Source: Deltaproteobacteria bacterium
GTDB lineage: Bacteria; Myxococcota_A; Polyangia; HGW-17; JAJRWW01
Length of the DNA: 49,488 nt
Reading direction: 5' to 3'
Assembly: GCA_029938605.1 (NCBI GenBank)
Contig: JAOZUO010000052.1
Location: forward strand, 1-49,488
Shown one piece after another: positions 22,861 through 32,271 of the stretch. The stretch's first letter is position 1; each line of letters starts with the position of its first letter. The position numbers were made by a program, and so were the translations under genes. The notes under the pieces are model-generated. The model saw only the letters and a list, made by a program, of their open reading frames with translations, was not told the DNA's origin and did not search any database.

Positions 22861-25371
22861 TCATCCGGCCTCTTCCCCAAAAAGGCGCCCGCTCCACCGC
22901 GCCACGAGGAGCTCGCGGGCCGCTTGGTTTGTGGGTTCCTGCAGGTCCGGATCGTCTAGGATCAACTGCTGGGCGGAGTGCCGGGCGGTGGACAGCAGGC
23001 GGGGGTGCGCCGCCGCCGCTGTCAGGGCCAGGTTCGAATCCCCCGCCTGTCGGAGCCCGAGGAGCTCTCCGGGGCCCCGGATGGTCAGATCTTCCTCGGC
23101 GATGCGGAACCCGTCACCGGTCTCCTCCATGACCTTGAGGCGCCGACGGGCGTCTGCGGTGGCGCCGGGATCGGCGATGAGCAGGCACAGGGGTTCGGCG
23201 CCGGCCCGTCGCCCCACCCGTCCCCGAAGCTGATGAAGCTGGGCGAGGCCGAAGCGCTGGGCGCTCTCGATCACCATGATATCCGCGTCGGGTATGTCCA
23301 CGCCTACCTCCACCACCGTGGTGGCTACGAGTATGGAGAGATCGCCCCGGCGGAAGGCGTCGAGCACCCGGGTTTTTTCGTCGGAGTGGAGCCGCCCGTG
23401 CACCAGACCCACTTGGTGGGGCGCCATGGTCTCGGATAACTCGGCGTGGGTGCGTTCGGCGTCGGCGAGGTCCAGCTTGTCGGACTCTTCCACCAGGGGG
23501 CACACCACGAAGGCGCGCATCCCCTTGCCCAAGAGCCGCTTGACCCGCCGAAAGACCTTGGCCCGCTGGCGGGCCGTGAACACATGGGTCTTGGCCCGAC
23601 TGCGGCCCGCCGGGAGCTCATCCACCACCGAGACGTCCAGGTCACCGTAGGCGGTGAGGGCCAGGGTCCGCGGGATGGGGGTGGCGGTCATGACCAGCAG
23701 GTGGGGGCTGCCCGCCGACCCTTCGCCCTTGTCCCTGAGTCGGGCGCGTTGGGCCACGCCGAAGCGGTGCTGCTCGTCTACGATCACCAGGCCCAGGGCG
23801 TCGAATATCACCCGTTCTGCCAGCAGGGCGTGGGTGCCCACCACCAGCGGGAGCTGCCCGGCGGCCAGGAGCGACAGGGTGGACTCCCGGGCGCCCCGTG
23901 GCGTGGACGCCGTCAGCAACGAGAGCCTGTGCCCTAGCTTTTTCAACCACGGACGCAAGGTCTCGGCGTGCTGGGCGGCGAGGATCTCCGTGGGCGCCAT
24001 GAGGGCCACCTGGCCGCCCCCAGCGATGACCTGGACGGCTGCGGCGAAGGCCACCGCGGTCTTGCCCGAGCCCACGTCGCCCTGTACGAGGCGGTGCATG
24101 GGCTCGCCGCGGGCCAGGTCCGCCGAGATCTCCCCGATGACCCGGGCCTGGGCGGTGGTGAGGGTGAAGGGAAAGATCTCCTCGGGCCGGGGGGCCGGCG
24201 CCGACGGATAGATCGCGGCGGACAGGTCCTTGACCTCGCGCCGGCGCTGGGCCAGGCCGAGCTGCAGCAGGAACAGCTCATCGAAGATCAGTCGTAGGTG
24301 GGCCGGGCTTCGGTGGAGCTCCAGCGCCTCCATCTCCGCATCGGAGAGCGTCAACGGAGGCTGGTGCAGAAACTTCAAGGCCTCCGACCGCCCGGGAAGG
24401 CCCAGCTCCTCGCGTAGGGCCGGGGGCACGGGCTCGGGTTCGGCGTCCACGGTGCGTTCCACGGCCTGGGCGCACAGGGATCGAATCAGTCCCTGGCCGA
24501 TCCCTTCCACGGTGGGATATCGTGGCACCACGCCCTCGGGCTCTGGCTCGGCGTCTTCGTCTAGCACCCGTACCAGTGGATGCGCCATCTGTAGCTTGCC
24601 GCGCCAGTCCTTGGCCGTCCCGGAGATCCACACCCGCGTGTCGGCGGGGAAGCGGCTGCCGAGCCCCGGATAGGTGCGGAACCAACGGCACAGGAGCTGG
24701 GCTCCGTCCTCCTCCACCACCAGCTCAAAGAAGCGCCGGCGTCCTCGCCCCAGCCAGCGCTGGGTCACCACCGTGGCCGTGGTGCACCCTGAGCGACCCG
24801 CCTTGAGCTCTGCCAGGGGGGTCAACCGGCGCCGGTCCTCGTAGCCTAAAGGGAGCAGCCCAAGGAGCTGGTGTACGTAGTGTATCGACCGCCCGGCAAG
24901 TCGCTCGGCCGTGCGTGGCCCGCAGCCCTTGAGCACAGTGAGGGGGTCGCCTACGGTCTCGGGCTCCGTCTCGGGCCCGGTCTCGGGCCCGGTCTCGAGC
25001 CTTTGGCCGGGCTCTCCCTGGGGGGCGTTGGTCGAGTGGGCAGGATCGGTGCTCTTGCGGCGGGTTCGGGTCTTCGTCCGGGCCTTTGTCCGAGCCTTCG
25101 TCCGAGCCTTGGTCCGTGCCTTCGTCCGGGACGGATCGGGTGCGATGGTGGCCAGCAGACGCATGCCCTGGGCCAGGATCTGGGCGCGCTTGGAATGGTT
25201 GGGATCGAGCCCCTTGATCTCGTCGACCCAAGCGGCCAGATCTGGGTGGGGACTCAGCTCCCCGGCGGCATCGAGGAGCGCCGACCAGAGCGCGTCGGCC
25301 GGGTCGGAGTCTTCGGGCCAGCGCCAGAGCGCATCCTGCAAGAGGCCGCGCAGCTTCTCCCCGAGAATCAA
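22861..25371 (-). CDS. recG: ATP-dependent DNA helicase RecG with N-terminal extension
   Basis: RecG remodels stalled replication forks and Holliday junctions. The wedge/OB domain starts near residue 140 (LTVLKGCGPRTAERL). The helicase core has QGDVGSGKTAVAF (Walker A, about residue 435), DEQHRFG (motif II, about 527), VMTATPIPRTLAL, VVEVGVDIPDADIMVIE and QLHQLRGRVGR. The last 50 residues are the RecG tail. At 836 aa it is about 140 longer than a typical RecG. The extra N-terminal part contains a helical segment, a basic Thr-Lys-Ala-Arg repeat (about 82-105) and an ETGPE repeat. The start is a TTG only 7 bp after the FHA gene stop, so it is probably cotranscribed with that gene. Confidence 0.95.
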   Translation of the reverse strand: MILGEKLRGLLQDALWRWPEDSDPADALWSALLDAAGELSPHPDLAAWVDEIKGLDPNHSKRAQILAQGMRLLATIAPDPSRTKARTKARTKARTKARTKTRTRRKSTDPAHSTNAPQGEPGQRLETGPETGPETEPETVGDPLTVLKGCGPRTAERLAGRSIHYVHQLLGLLPLGYEDRRRLTPLAELKAGRSGCTTATVVTQRWLGRGRRRFFELVVEEDGAQLLCRWFRTYPGLGSRFPADTRVWISGTAKDWRGKLQMAHPLVRVLDEDAEPEPEGVVPRYPTVEGIGQGLIRSLCAQAVERTVDAEPEPVPPALREELGLPGRSEALKFLHQPPLTLSDAEMEALELHRSPAHLRLIFDELFLLQLGLAQRRREVKDLSAAIYPSAPAPRPEEIFPFTLTTAQARVIGEISADLARGEPMHRLVQGDVGSGKTAVAFAAAVQVIAGGGQVALMAPTEILAAQHAETLRPWLKKLGHRLSLLTASTPRGARESTLSLLAAGQLPLVVGTHALLAERVIFDALGLVIVDEQHRFGVAQRARLRDKGEGSAGSPHLLVMTATPIPRTLALTAYGDLDVSVVDELPAGRSRAKTHVFTARQRAKVFRRVKRLLGKGMRAFVVCPLVEESDKLDLADAERTHAELSETMAPHQVGLVHGRLHSDEKTRVLDAFRRGDLSILVATTVVEVGVDIPDADIMVIESAQRFGLAQLHQLRGRVGRRAGAEPLCLLIADPGATADARRRLKVMEETGDGFRIAEEDLTIRGPGELLGLRQAGDSNLALTAAAAHPRLLSTARHSAQQLILDDPDLQEPTNQAARELLVARWSGRLFGEEAG
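25065..25124 (-). repeat. 12-bp coding repeat (TKAR) in recG
   Basis: About five 12-bp units encode TKAR/TKTR repeats in the RecG N-terminal extension. A second, 12-bp-type GPET array lies at about 24957-24998. Confidence 0.75.
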
Positions 25372-25378
25372 GAGTTGC

Positions 25379-26059
25379 TCAGCCGCGGAAGGTGAACTTC
25401 AGCTCGTAGTCGCACAGGTGGAAGAGATCGCCCTCGTCGATGCGCTTGTTGTCGATACGCATGCCCTTGTAGTCGATCCCGTTGGTGGAGCCCAGGTCTT
25501 TGATGTAGTACACCCCGTTGCGACGAATCACCGCGGCGTGCTTGCGCGAGATGTTGCCATCCTTGATGGGGAGATCTGAAGTTTTGGCTCCTCGGCCGAT
25601 GATGAACTGATCCTTGTCGATGGGGAGTCGCTCGTTGTTGTAAATCAGATAGAGCGTGGGCACCGAAGTGGGCACCGCGGGCTCCGCGGTAGGAGTACGA
25701 AGGGATCGGCTGCCGAGAGCGGCCCCCTGGCGTGCCGGTGCTCCCCCTGCGTTGGAGTGGCTCCGTCTACGGCCCGGTGGGGGCGGCGGAGCTCCCCGAC
25801 GGGGTGGTGGCTGCTGCGCGCCACGGGGGGGCGGAGCTGCCGGGCGGGCCCCACTGGAAGAAGCAGGCGCGGCGTGGTGCGCCTCCGCGGCGGCTCCACC
25901 AGCGCCTGCTGTGTAGTTCTTGCTCCGCGCATAATAGCGCATTGCTTCGTTGATCAGATAGTCGATAGAGCAGTCGAAGTCGTTCGCCATCTGCTCGAAC
26001 GTGTCCCACAACACGTCCCGGCAGTAGAAATGGCGCATGGTCTTCTTGCTCTGGTCCAT
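25379..26059 (-). CDS. RHH-like plus FHA domain protein
   Basis: A 226-aa protein. Residues 8-48 (MRHFYCRDVLWDTFEQMAND... and SIDYLINEAMRYYARS) resemble a ribbon-helix-helix DNA-binding or dimerisation module seen at the start of several myxobacterial FHA proteins. A Pro/Gly/Ala-rich linker follows (about 50-125). The FHA domain (about 135-226) has FIIGRG, SDLPIKDGNISRKHAAV and DLGSTNGI, i.e. the conserved Arg, Ser-x2-His and Asn-Gly that read phosphothreonine. AGGAG lies upstream of the ATG. It likely reads the output of the Ser/Thr kinases encoded in this region and may act at DNA; both are inference. It sits 57 bp after the HEAT-like lipoprotein gene and directly before recG. Confidence 0.88.
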   Translation of the reverse strand: MDQSKKTMRHFYCRDVLWDTFEQMANDFDCSIDYLINEAMRYYARSKNYTAGAGGAAAEAHHAAPASSSGARPAAPPPRGAQQPPPRRGAPPPPPGRRRSHSNAGGAPARQGAALGSRSLRTPTAEPAVPTSVPTLYLIYNNERLPIDKDQFIIGRGAKTSDLPIKDGNISRKHAAVIRRNGVYYIKDLGSTNGIDYKGMRIDNKRIDEGDLFHLCDYELKFTFRG

Positions 26060-26116
26060 ACGATCCTAAGCTCCTGGAATGGTTCAGCGGTAAACCAGCC
26101 GAATTTGCTCGAAATA

Positions 26117-27637
26117 TTACTTCTTCTTGGAAAGAACTTCTACGGCTTTTTTTGCCCGTTTTCCGAGGGTTGCATCCTTCCAGTCCTTACCCTTGAGCAC
26201 GGTCTTGTCACGGATCAGCTTCTGGATTTCGGCAATGTCCTGCGCCAGTCCTTTACGGGGCAAGAGCTCTTTCATGGCGAGCCCCTCCACGGCGATGATT
26301 TTACCCAGCCAGTTGGGCGCGGTCAGGCCCAGTCGCAACCCCTTGAGCAGCTTGGGGCGCAGGAGCACGTACTTCTTCCAGACGTACACGGCATTGTCCA
26401 GGATCGTACCGTTGAGGTAGCCATTGGGATAGGACTCTTCCGGGGGAAGATTCGCGTACCCGATCTTGAGGGCCTTCTCCGGATCGATGCGCATGAGGAA
26501 ACCCACCGAGAGCAGCCGTAGCTGGGTGCGCTTGTCCTGGAGCTCACTGTCGGTGAGCTTGGGCGCGGGGGCCCCGATCACCGGCGTGAGACCCTTGAAT
26601 ATAGCCTCCCCCTTGAACTTGGTAACCAGCTCCAGCAGGTGGAACAGATATCCCGTGCCGCGGAAGACGGGGTTGTCCAACTCCTTGCCGGAGTTGACCT
26701 TGGTCATGAGCCGGTTCATCTCCTTGATCACGGCGCCCTGGACGTCCGGATCGAGGTTGGCCGGATTCGCGGATGCGCTCAGGCGCAGGGCCACGGCCGC
26801 CCCGGCCTTCATCTTCACGTTGGCGTGGTTGGCCATGACGTCGGCCAGGTAGCGGGAGCCGGCGCGCTTGCCCAGCAGGCCGATACCGCACATCAGCGCC
26901 CCGTCGTTGATCAGGGCGGCCTTGGTGTTCTTTTTGGCAGCGGCGATGTAGCGCTTCACCGTGGCCGCGCGGGTCGCGGGCCCCACCTGAGTCCAGAACC
27001 TACCCAACAGGCAGCTCGCCGAGACAATGGTGCTGCGGTTGTACCGGAAGAAGTTGGGGTCGTAGTACTTGACCTTCCGGGCCATCAGGTTCGCGCCCCG
27101 TCGCCCGAAGGCTCCCAGGATCTTCGTGATGCTGTGCTCATGGGCCTCGCCGTGGTTCTTGCCGAGAATCCAGTCGATGATCAGCTCCTCGAGCACCGGA
27201 CGGTCCTTGGAATCGGCGAAGTACCACGCCGAGAAGAGTCCGTCCTTAGCCAGGGCACGCGCGCCGGGATCGCCCTTGGCGGACTTCACCTGGGGGGTCA
27301 GATCCTTGATCATGGCGGTGGCGATCTTCGTCCGGTCGCCCTTGGATGACTTCTTGAGCGCCTTCTCGAGCTCCACCAGTCGCCGGAGCTTCACTAGCCA
27401 CAAGGCGGCCTTGACGCGGATGGCCTGCTTCTGTTTAGAGTCGGCCACCACCTTGGCGAGTCGGCCGCTGTCCTTGGATTCGCCCCACTCGTTGAGGTCA
27501 TTTTCCGAGACCTTACAGCCTGTTAGCGCTAAGACCAGGGCTACCGAGGCCAGTGAGACCTGCCACCAGCGGCGGCGTGACCTCGCGAAACCATGGGGGT
27601 AATCCAAAGCGTTCTGTGTAGTTGCAGTCCCTTGCAT
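26117..27637 (-). CDS. HEAT-like repeat lipoprotein
   Basis: A 506-aa protein with an Arg-rich n-region, a hydrophobic segment and lipobox LALTGC (Cys41), hence probably lipidated. The mature protein is almost all alpha-helical with repeated paired helices and Leu/Ala/Lys spacing of the HEAT/Armadillo type (for example RVKAALWLVKLRRLVELEKAL and MKAGAAVALRLSASANP), plus a Lys-rich C-terminus. No enzyme motif was seen. GGAGAG precedes the ATG, and a strong promoter lies at 27659-27687. It heads a likely three-gene unit with the FHA protein and recG, and is divergent from the FadL-like gene. Confidence 0.75.
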   Translation of the reverse strand: MQGTATTQNALDYPHGFARSRRRWWQVSLASVALVLALTGCKVSENDLNEWGESKDSGRLAKVVADSKQKQAIRVKAALWLVKLRRLVELEKALKKSSKGDRTKIATAMIKDLTPQVKSAKGDPGARALAKDGLFSAWYFADSKDRPVLEELIIDWILGKNHGEAHEHSITKILGAFGRRGANLMARKVKYYDPNFFRYNRSTIVSASCLLGRFWTQVGPATRAATVKRYIAAAKKNTKAALINDGALMCGIGLLGKRAGSRYLADVMANHANVKMKAGAAVALRLSASANPANLDPDVQGAVIKEMNRLMTKVNSGKELDNPVFRGTGYLFHLLELVTKFKGEAIFKGLTPVIGAPAPKLTDSELQDKRTQLRLLSVGFLMRIDPEKALKIGYANLPPEESYPNGYLNGTILDNAVYVWKKYVLLRPKLLKGLRLGLTAPNWLGKIIAVEGLAMKELLPRKGLAQDIAEIQKLIRDKTVLKGKDWKDATLGKRAKKAVEVLSKKK

Positions 27638-27658
27638 TCGTTCTCTCCGTGGTCGTCC

Positions 27659-27687
27659 ATGTTATTCATCCACGTCTATCGCGTCAA
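27659..27687 (-). promoter_or_regulatory. Sigma70-type promoter of the lipoprotein-FHA-recG unit
   Basis: Minus strand TTGACG (27687-27682), 17-nt spacer, TAACAT (27664-27659), about 20 nt upstream of the ATG at 27637. Confidence 0.6.
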
Positions 27688-27793
27688 GAACCGGGTTTTG
27701 GGGTCTTTGGGGCTTTCGGGGGGTGGAACAGTCCGGGCTCTGGGCAACGATGCCTTGTACCCAATCCTTGGCCGTGCTGGTAGACTCCGCGGC

Positions 27794-27802
27794 TGGTATA
27801 CT
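27794..27802 (+). promoter_or_regulatory. Possible extended -10 promoter for the FadL-like gene
   Basis: TGG-TATACT (TGn plus -10) 44 bp upstream of the ATG at 27846. No good -35 was found; a second candidate -10, TATAGT, is at 27830-27835. Confidence 0.3.
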
Positions 27803-27845
27803 GTTGGCATGAAACGGCCTCGTTGACCTATAGTAGCTCCCTAAG

Positions 27846-29354
27846 ATGCAGCCCAGATCCCGCGACCAACGACCTATCCTTTCCCGTCGTGTCCTGTTCA
27901 TGGCGCTGGCCCTGGTGCTGGCGTTTTGTACATGGGCTGCGGTGGCGGTGGCGGCGCCCTTGGAGAATGCCCGGTATGGCGGCCTCTACATCGGCAGCGC
28001 GGTGGAGCCGCACCCGGCGAACATCCTGCGCAACCCCGCGGCCATCGGCATGGTCAGTGGGACCCACATCTTTATAGACGGCACCTTGCGCTTGGACCAT
28101 GGGCGGGTGCAGCGCACCGCCATCCGCAGCGACACGGGCAATCCGGGCCCGGGCGCGGATCTGAGCTTCCCGAGCGTGAGGTACACCCACATAACACCGG
28201 ACGGGTACTTCGGTATCACCTCGGATCTGGGCAACAACCTGGTGGTCATCGGCGTGGCCCTGCTCACGCCCTTTGCCGAGCGGCAACTTTTCCCCGGCGC
28301 CGGCTCCAGCTCCAGCTCCAGCTCCAGCCCGGGTCCCTCCGGGGAGGGGCCCCTGCGCTACCATCGCATCGAGAGCCAATGGTACCACCTGTTCGTGAGC
28401 CCCGTAGTGGCCATTCGTGCGCACAAGCGTTTCTTCATCGGGCTGGGAATGACCTATGTGCGTTCCATGTTCGACATGGTCTTCGCCCGGGACCGGCGGC
28501 TCCGGGACGGTTCGGTTCCACCCTACGAGGATGGGCTCTCCACTGAGCGCGTGCACATCCAAGGGGCGGAGAACAGCTTCTGTTTCAACCTGGGCCTGGT
28601 GGCCCGTCTGCCCTGGGGCGTCGACATCGGGCTCTCCTATCGGAGCAGAGTGGTTGGCGTGAACCAGGACAATATTCGCGCCGAGGGCAGCGCCCGGGTC
28701 ACCCGTTGGGACGCCGACTCCGGCGGGTGGAAGACCTACTCCGGGCGTGCTCGTACGGCTTACGATCTTCCGGATGCGCTCACCCTCGGCGCGAAGTGGG
28801 CGTACAAGAGCTGGGACTTCGGCTTTGGCTTGGAGTGGTCGCGCTGGAGCGTTCACGACACCATCCGGTTCACCCTCACGGGAAATGAGTTTCGTGGGGA
28901 GGCTGGCATGACCAACTGGGACGTGGACTTCAAGCACTATCGCGGATTCCAGGACGTGGTCCGGATATCGGCGTCTGGTGCGAAGCGGTGGGGAAAAAAG
29001 GTCAAGCTCACCGTGGGATCCATGTACGAGTCCACGGCGGTGCCCAACGAGTGGATCAGCGCTGCGTCCATGGACAGCCACAAGCTGGACTTGGTGGTTG
29101 GGCTACTGTGGCGTCCTCACAAAAACATCGGCCTGTACCTCGGCTACGGCGTTATCCTGGCGCCGGTCGTGCGGGTGAGCCAATCCGGGTTCGATCCCGG
29201 GCACCTGGTGCGTTGTGTGGAGGATCGGGTGGACATTCTGTGGAGCGAAAATTGCCGGAACGCCATCGAGGGCAAAGGATTACCCTCGGCCGCTGGAAGC
29301 TACTGGATGATGACTCACCGCTTCGGCTTCGGTATCTCATATGACTATTGGTAG
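27846..29354 (+). CDS. FadL/OmpP1-family outer-membrane protein
   Basis: A 502-aa protein with an Arg-containing n-region and signal peptide (VLFMALALVLAFCTWAAVAVAA). The mature N-terminus and NPAAIGMV match the hatch-domain pattern of FadL/TodX transporters (NPA followed by a strand). The rest alternates aromatic and polar residues as amphipathic beta-strands (KKVKLTVGSMYESTAVPNEW, IGLYLGYGVILAP) and ends with a terminal aromatic, FGISYDYW, as expected for BAM recognition. Family members import long-chain fatty acids or other hydrophobic compounds; the substrate here is unknown. An eight-Ser stretch coded by a 6-bp array lies in an extracellular-type loop at about residue 153. It begins an apparent three-gene unit with the TPR lipoprotein. 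Confidence 0.82.
   Translation: MQPRSRDQRPILSRRVLFMALALVLAFCTWAAVAVAAPLENARYGGLYIGSAVEPHPANILRNPAAIGMVSGTHIFIDGTLRLDHGRVQRTAIRSDTGNPGPGADLSFPSVRYTHITPDGYFGITSDLGNNLVVIGVALLTPFAERQLFPGAGSSSSSSSSPGPSGEGPLRYHRIESQWYHLFVSPVVAIRAHKRFFIGLGMTYVRSMFDMVFARDRRLRDGSVPPYEDGLSTERVHIQGAENSFCFNLGLVARLPWGVDIGLSYRSRVVGVNQDNIRAEGSARVTRWDADSGGWKTYSGRARTAYDLPDALTLGAKWAYKSWDFGFGLEWSRWSVHDTIRFTLTGNEFRGEAGMTNWDVDFKHYRGFQDVVRISASGAKRWGKKVKLTVGSMYESTAVPNEWISAASMDSHKLDLVVGLLWRPHKNIGLYLGYGVILAPVVRVSQSGFDPGHLVRCVEDRVDILWSENCRNAIEGKGLPSAAGSYWMMTHRFGFGISYDYW
28305..28328 (+). repeat. 6-bp coding repeat (poly-Ser), four units
   Basis: TCCAGC repeated four times encodes eight Ser in a predicted loop of the FadL-like barrel. 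Such arrays can change in-frame by slippage. Confidence 0.85.
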
Positions 29355-29363
29355 GGAGTGACC

Positions 29364-31673
29364 GTGGCGCCCATTGTGAAAAGAAAGCAGATGCAGCTCG
29401 GACTGGTCGGGGTGATCGGGCTGGTGGTTTCCTTCGGACCGGGACTGCTCGGGTGTCGGGTGGTCCGCGGACCCAAGGCGCCTGTTCGCCCGCCAGGGCC
29501 CGTCCTGCCCCAGCGCCCCGATTGGCCCACCGTGAGTCCCTCCTCCGTGGAGCGTTACAAGGATGGACTGGAGGTCGTGCACGCCCTGAAAGATTCCCCC
29601 CAGCGCAGCAAGCTGAGACGATCACTGCAGCGCACCATCACCGCTCGGCTTCAGGACGCCCTGCGGGAGGGCCAGGGCGTTCGGGGCTTTGCGCTCTTTC
29701 TGGATCTGGCCAGACTCTACGCCGACATTGCCGCCGAGGGTCCGGGCCGGCTCGGGGCAAAAGAGCGTGGTGACCTCGCGTGGGCTGCACGACGTGTGCT
29801 GCGGACTTTCGCTCAACGGGGCGGAGCCGAGGAGTCCATGACCGCCCTGGCTGTGTTGGCCACCGTGGGTCGGGACGGACGGGCGGCCGAGGGGCGGTTC
29901 GCCGCCATCGTTCACTGGCTCGGAGAGCTGGAGGATCCGCTGTTCGGTCGGGTGAAGCGGTATGTGGATCCCATCGCCGCGGTGGACAAGGTATTTGGTC
30001 GCTGGCCTTCTCCCATGGTGCTGCACACCCTGCGTGTCCTGTTGGCCCGGCAGTACACCACCTTGCGGCCGCTTACGCGGTTGCCCCGTTCGCCCAACGT
30101 TCGCGCCGTCAAACAGGGGCTCGCCGCGGTGCGGGAGTATGGCTGGCAGCGGGTGCGACTGCTGACGTTGGCCCGGAGAGAGGGGGCGCTCAAGGGGACC
30201 TTGATCAAGATACGGAGCAAAGCCTACGGAGACGACCACCTGGCGCGGCTGTTGGCTCCGGCGCTGGCCGCTCAGCAGTCTCCGGCGGCCCTGATCACCC
30301 TGGCCGACGCCCTGGCCGCGAAGTGGCCCGACGCGGCCCGGGCCCTGTGCCGGCGAGCGGCCCAACGGTACCCACACGATGCCAACGGCCTCTACTGCCT
30401 GGGCCGCCTCGCACTGTCGGCCAAGCACACCCTCCGGGCTTTGATCTATTTTGAAGGGGCCATCCGGGTCAACCCGGGATACCGCAAGGCCTGGGAGGAC
30501 TACGCGGCCACCTATTTGGATCGGCTCGTGTCCCTGCTCGCTCAGGAGAGGTTGGACCAGGTGCGTCGGGAGGTGCGATTCTTGGAGTCCGTACATCGGG
30601 TGGCCGCGGCCTGGTGGGTGAACCGACCCCTGAAGACGTCCCTGGCGGATGTCTACTTCATGCTCGGTAGGGGGCTCTACAACGAGGGTCGCATCGGGGA
30701 AGCGGTTTCCACTCTGCGCAAGGCCTTGAAGATCAAGCCCACCCCGCAGGTCCAGTCCCAGCTGGCGGAGATCGCTTTTTGGCGGGGGCGCTATGAGATA
30801 TCCATCGGCAGGCTGGACGCGGTGCTCAAGCAGTTGAAGGGGAGTTTTGCCTGGCGAGCCTACTGGGATTTTCGCACTGCGCCCCTCAAGGCCCGCGCGC
30901 GTCGTCGGCTGGCGATGCAGCTCCGGGAACGGGCCAAGACCATCGCGCATCGCCGCACCGCCGATCGGCTCCTACGGCAGGCCAAGACCGAAGAGGCCCG
31001 GGCAGTGCTGTTGCATTCACGAGCTTTGCGCAGCGGACAGCTTCTGCTGCGGGGACTGCGCAGCCCGCGGCTCCAGGCCGAGGTGCTGGTCATCATCGGC
31101 CAGATGCTCCACGCGGCCGGGCGCCGCCAGCTCGCCCTGCGCTCCTTCGACGCGGCCCTGGATCGCGCCCCGGAGCGGTCGGGCACCTACGTGGATGTCA
31201 TCTCCTTCCTGGTCATGCGGGGCTATTTCGATGAGGCCCTGGATGCATATCATCGGGCCCTGGCGCGGACGGAGATCAGCGTTTACCTCAAGGCCTACTG
31301 CACCTTCTGGATCCTGGACCTGGGCCGTCGGGCCAAGGTGGATCCTGAACGGTTGGGCCTGGCCGAGGTATTCCTCAAGCACCTCCAGGGCAAGGAGTGG
31401 TTCCACCAACTGGCCCGGTTCCATCTGGGCAAGGCGTCCTATGCCCACCTCGCCGCACGGGCCAAGACCAAGGGCCAACGCGCTGAGCTGGACTTCTACC
31501 AGTCCATGCGGCTGGTGAAAAAGGGAAAGGTGGCCCAGGCCCGGCGGTTGTGGCAGAAGATCGTCGACAGCGAGATGATGGCCTTCTTCGAGTACAAGAT
31601 GGTGCGTCGCTACCTGAGTAAGGGCGCCCCCACCCGGCCTCCGAAAAAACAGCGAAAAGTGAAAAAACCATGA
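29364..31673 (+). CDS. TPR-repeat lipoprotein
   Basis: A GTG at 29364 (GGAG 5 nt upstream) is preferred over the GTG at 29358. The protein of about 769 aa has a signal peptide ending GLLGC (Cys31), so it is probably a lipoprotein. The middle and C-terminal parts are helical with TPR-like units (ANGLYCLGRLALSAKHTLRA, FEGAIRVNPGYRKAWEDYA, GEAVSTLRKALKIKPTP, ALRSFDAALDRAPERSGTY). No catalytic motif was found. It follows the FadL-like gene by 9 bp and its stop overlaps the next start (ATGA), so the three are probably one operon. A scaffold for envelope assembly is a guess. Confidence 0.78.
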   Translation: MAPIVKRKQMQLGLVGVIGLVVSFGPGLLGCRVVRGPKAPVRPPGPVLPQRPDWPTVSPSSVERYKDGLEVVHALKDSPQRSKLRRSLQRTITARLQDALREGQGVRGFALFLDLARLYADIAAEGPGRLGAKERGDLAWAARRVLRTFAQRGGAEESMTALAVLATVGRDGRAAEGRFAAIVHWLGELEDPLFGRVKRYVDPIAAVDKVFGRWPSPMVLHTLRVLLARQYTTLRPLTRLPRSPNVRAVKQGLAAVREYGWQRVRLLTLARREGALKGTLIKIRSKAYGDDHLARLLAPALAAQQSPAALITLADALAAKWPDAARALCRRAAQRYPHDANGLYCLGRLALSAKHTLRALIYFEGAIRVNPGYRKAWEDYAATYLDRLVSLLAQERLDQVRREVRFLESVHRVAAAWWVNRPLKTSLADVYFMLGRGLYNEGRIGEAVSTLRKALKIKPTPQVQSQLAEIAFWRGRYEISIGRLDAVLKQLKGSFAWRAYWDFRTAPLKARARRRLAMQLRERAKTIAHRRTADRLLRQAKTEEARAVLLHSRALRSGQLLLRGLRSPRLQAEVLVIIGQMLHAAGRRQLALRSFDAALDRAPERSGTYVDVISFLVMRGYFDEALDAYHRALARTEISVYLKAYCTFWILDLGRRAKVDPERLGLAEVFLKHLQGKEWFHQLARFHLGKASYAHLAARAKTKGQRAELDFYQSMRLVKKGKVAQARRLWQKIVDSEMMAFFEYKMVRRYLSKGAPTRPPKKQRKVKKP

Positions 31674-32263
31674 CACGTTTGTTGGCCCTATCGGTGATGC
31701 TCGTCTTCGGGCTGCTGCCCCAGGTCGCCCAGGCTCGGGCCACTGCGCGGAGTCTGGCCAAGGCCAAGGTTCGGCCAAAGCTGCTGTTTACGGTGGATAC
31801 GGTGGACACGGTGGAGACCAACGGACCTGCGCTGCAGATCCTATCGGCCCTGCGCGCCGCTCTGAACAAGGGGCTCGTCGCTGAGCCGCTTGTGATCACG
31901 GAGCTCGGCCTGAAAAAGCCCACCGCGGGCCGCACCGCATGGGAGCTTCGCCGTCGTCGCCTGCGTTGGTTCGGTCTCCGAGTGCGCCTCGAGTCGGTGC
32001 GTCACAAGGTGGTCGGTAAGGGCAAGCAGAAGCTGCTCACGGCCGAGGCCACGGTGTCTGTGTCAGGCACCCGCAAAGAACGCCGCCGCAAGGGCTCGTT
32101 CACCGTGCAGGCCACTGCAAAGATCTCCATCCCCGTGTCCGTGATTCTTCGGGGCGAGGTCCTCGCCTGCCGCCTCGCCGCGGCCCGGGCCGCGGTAACC
32201 CAGGGGCTGGCCAGTGCCGTGACGAAGCTCACCACGGGCAAAAAACGCGGCCGCCGCCGGTAG
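31670..32263 (+). CDS. Small exported basic protein
   Basis: A 197-aa protein whose ATG overlaps the preceding stop. It has a signal peptide (LLALSVMLVFGLLPQVAQA, cleavage near residue 22). The mature part is very Arg/Lys-rich with beta-strand-like segments (LLTAEATVSVSGT, SFTVQATAKISIPVSVIL). A VDTVDTVET repeat lies near the start. No family is recognised. It ends 8 bp before palindromic element B. Confidence 0.65.
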   Translation: MTRLLALSVMLVFGLLPQVAQARATARSLAKAKVRPKLLFTVDTVDTVETNGPALQILSALRAALNKGLVAEPLVITELGLKKPTAGRTAWELRRRRLRWFGLRVRLESVRHKVVGKGKQKLLTAEATVSVSGTRKERRRKGSFTVQATAKISIPVSVILRGEVLACRLAAARAAVTQGLASAVTKLTTGKKRGRRR

Positions 32264-32271
32264 GGCCCTTA

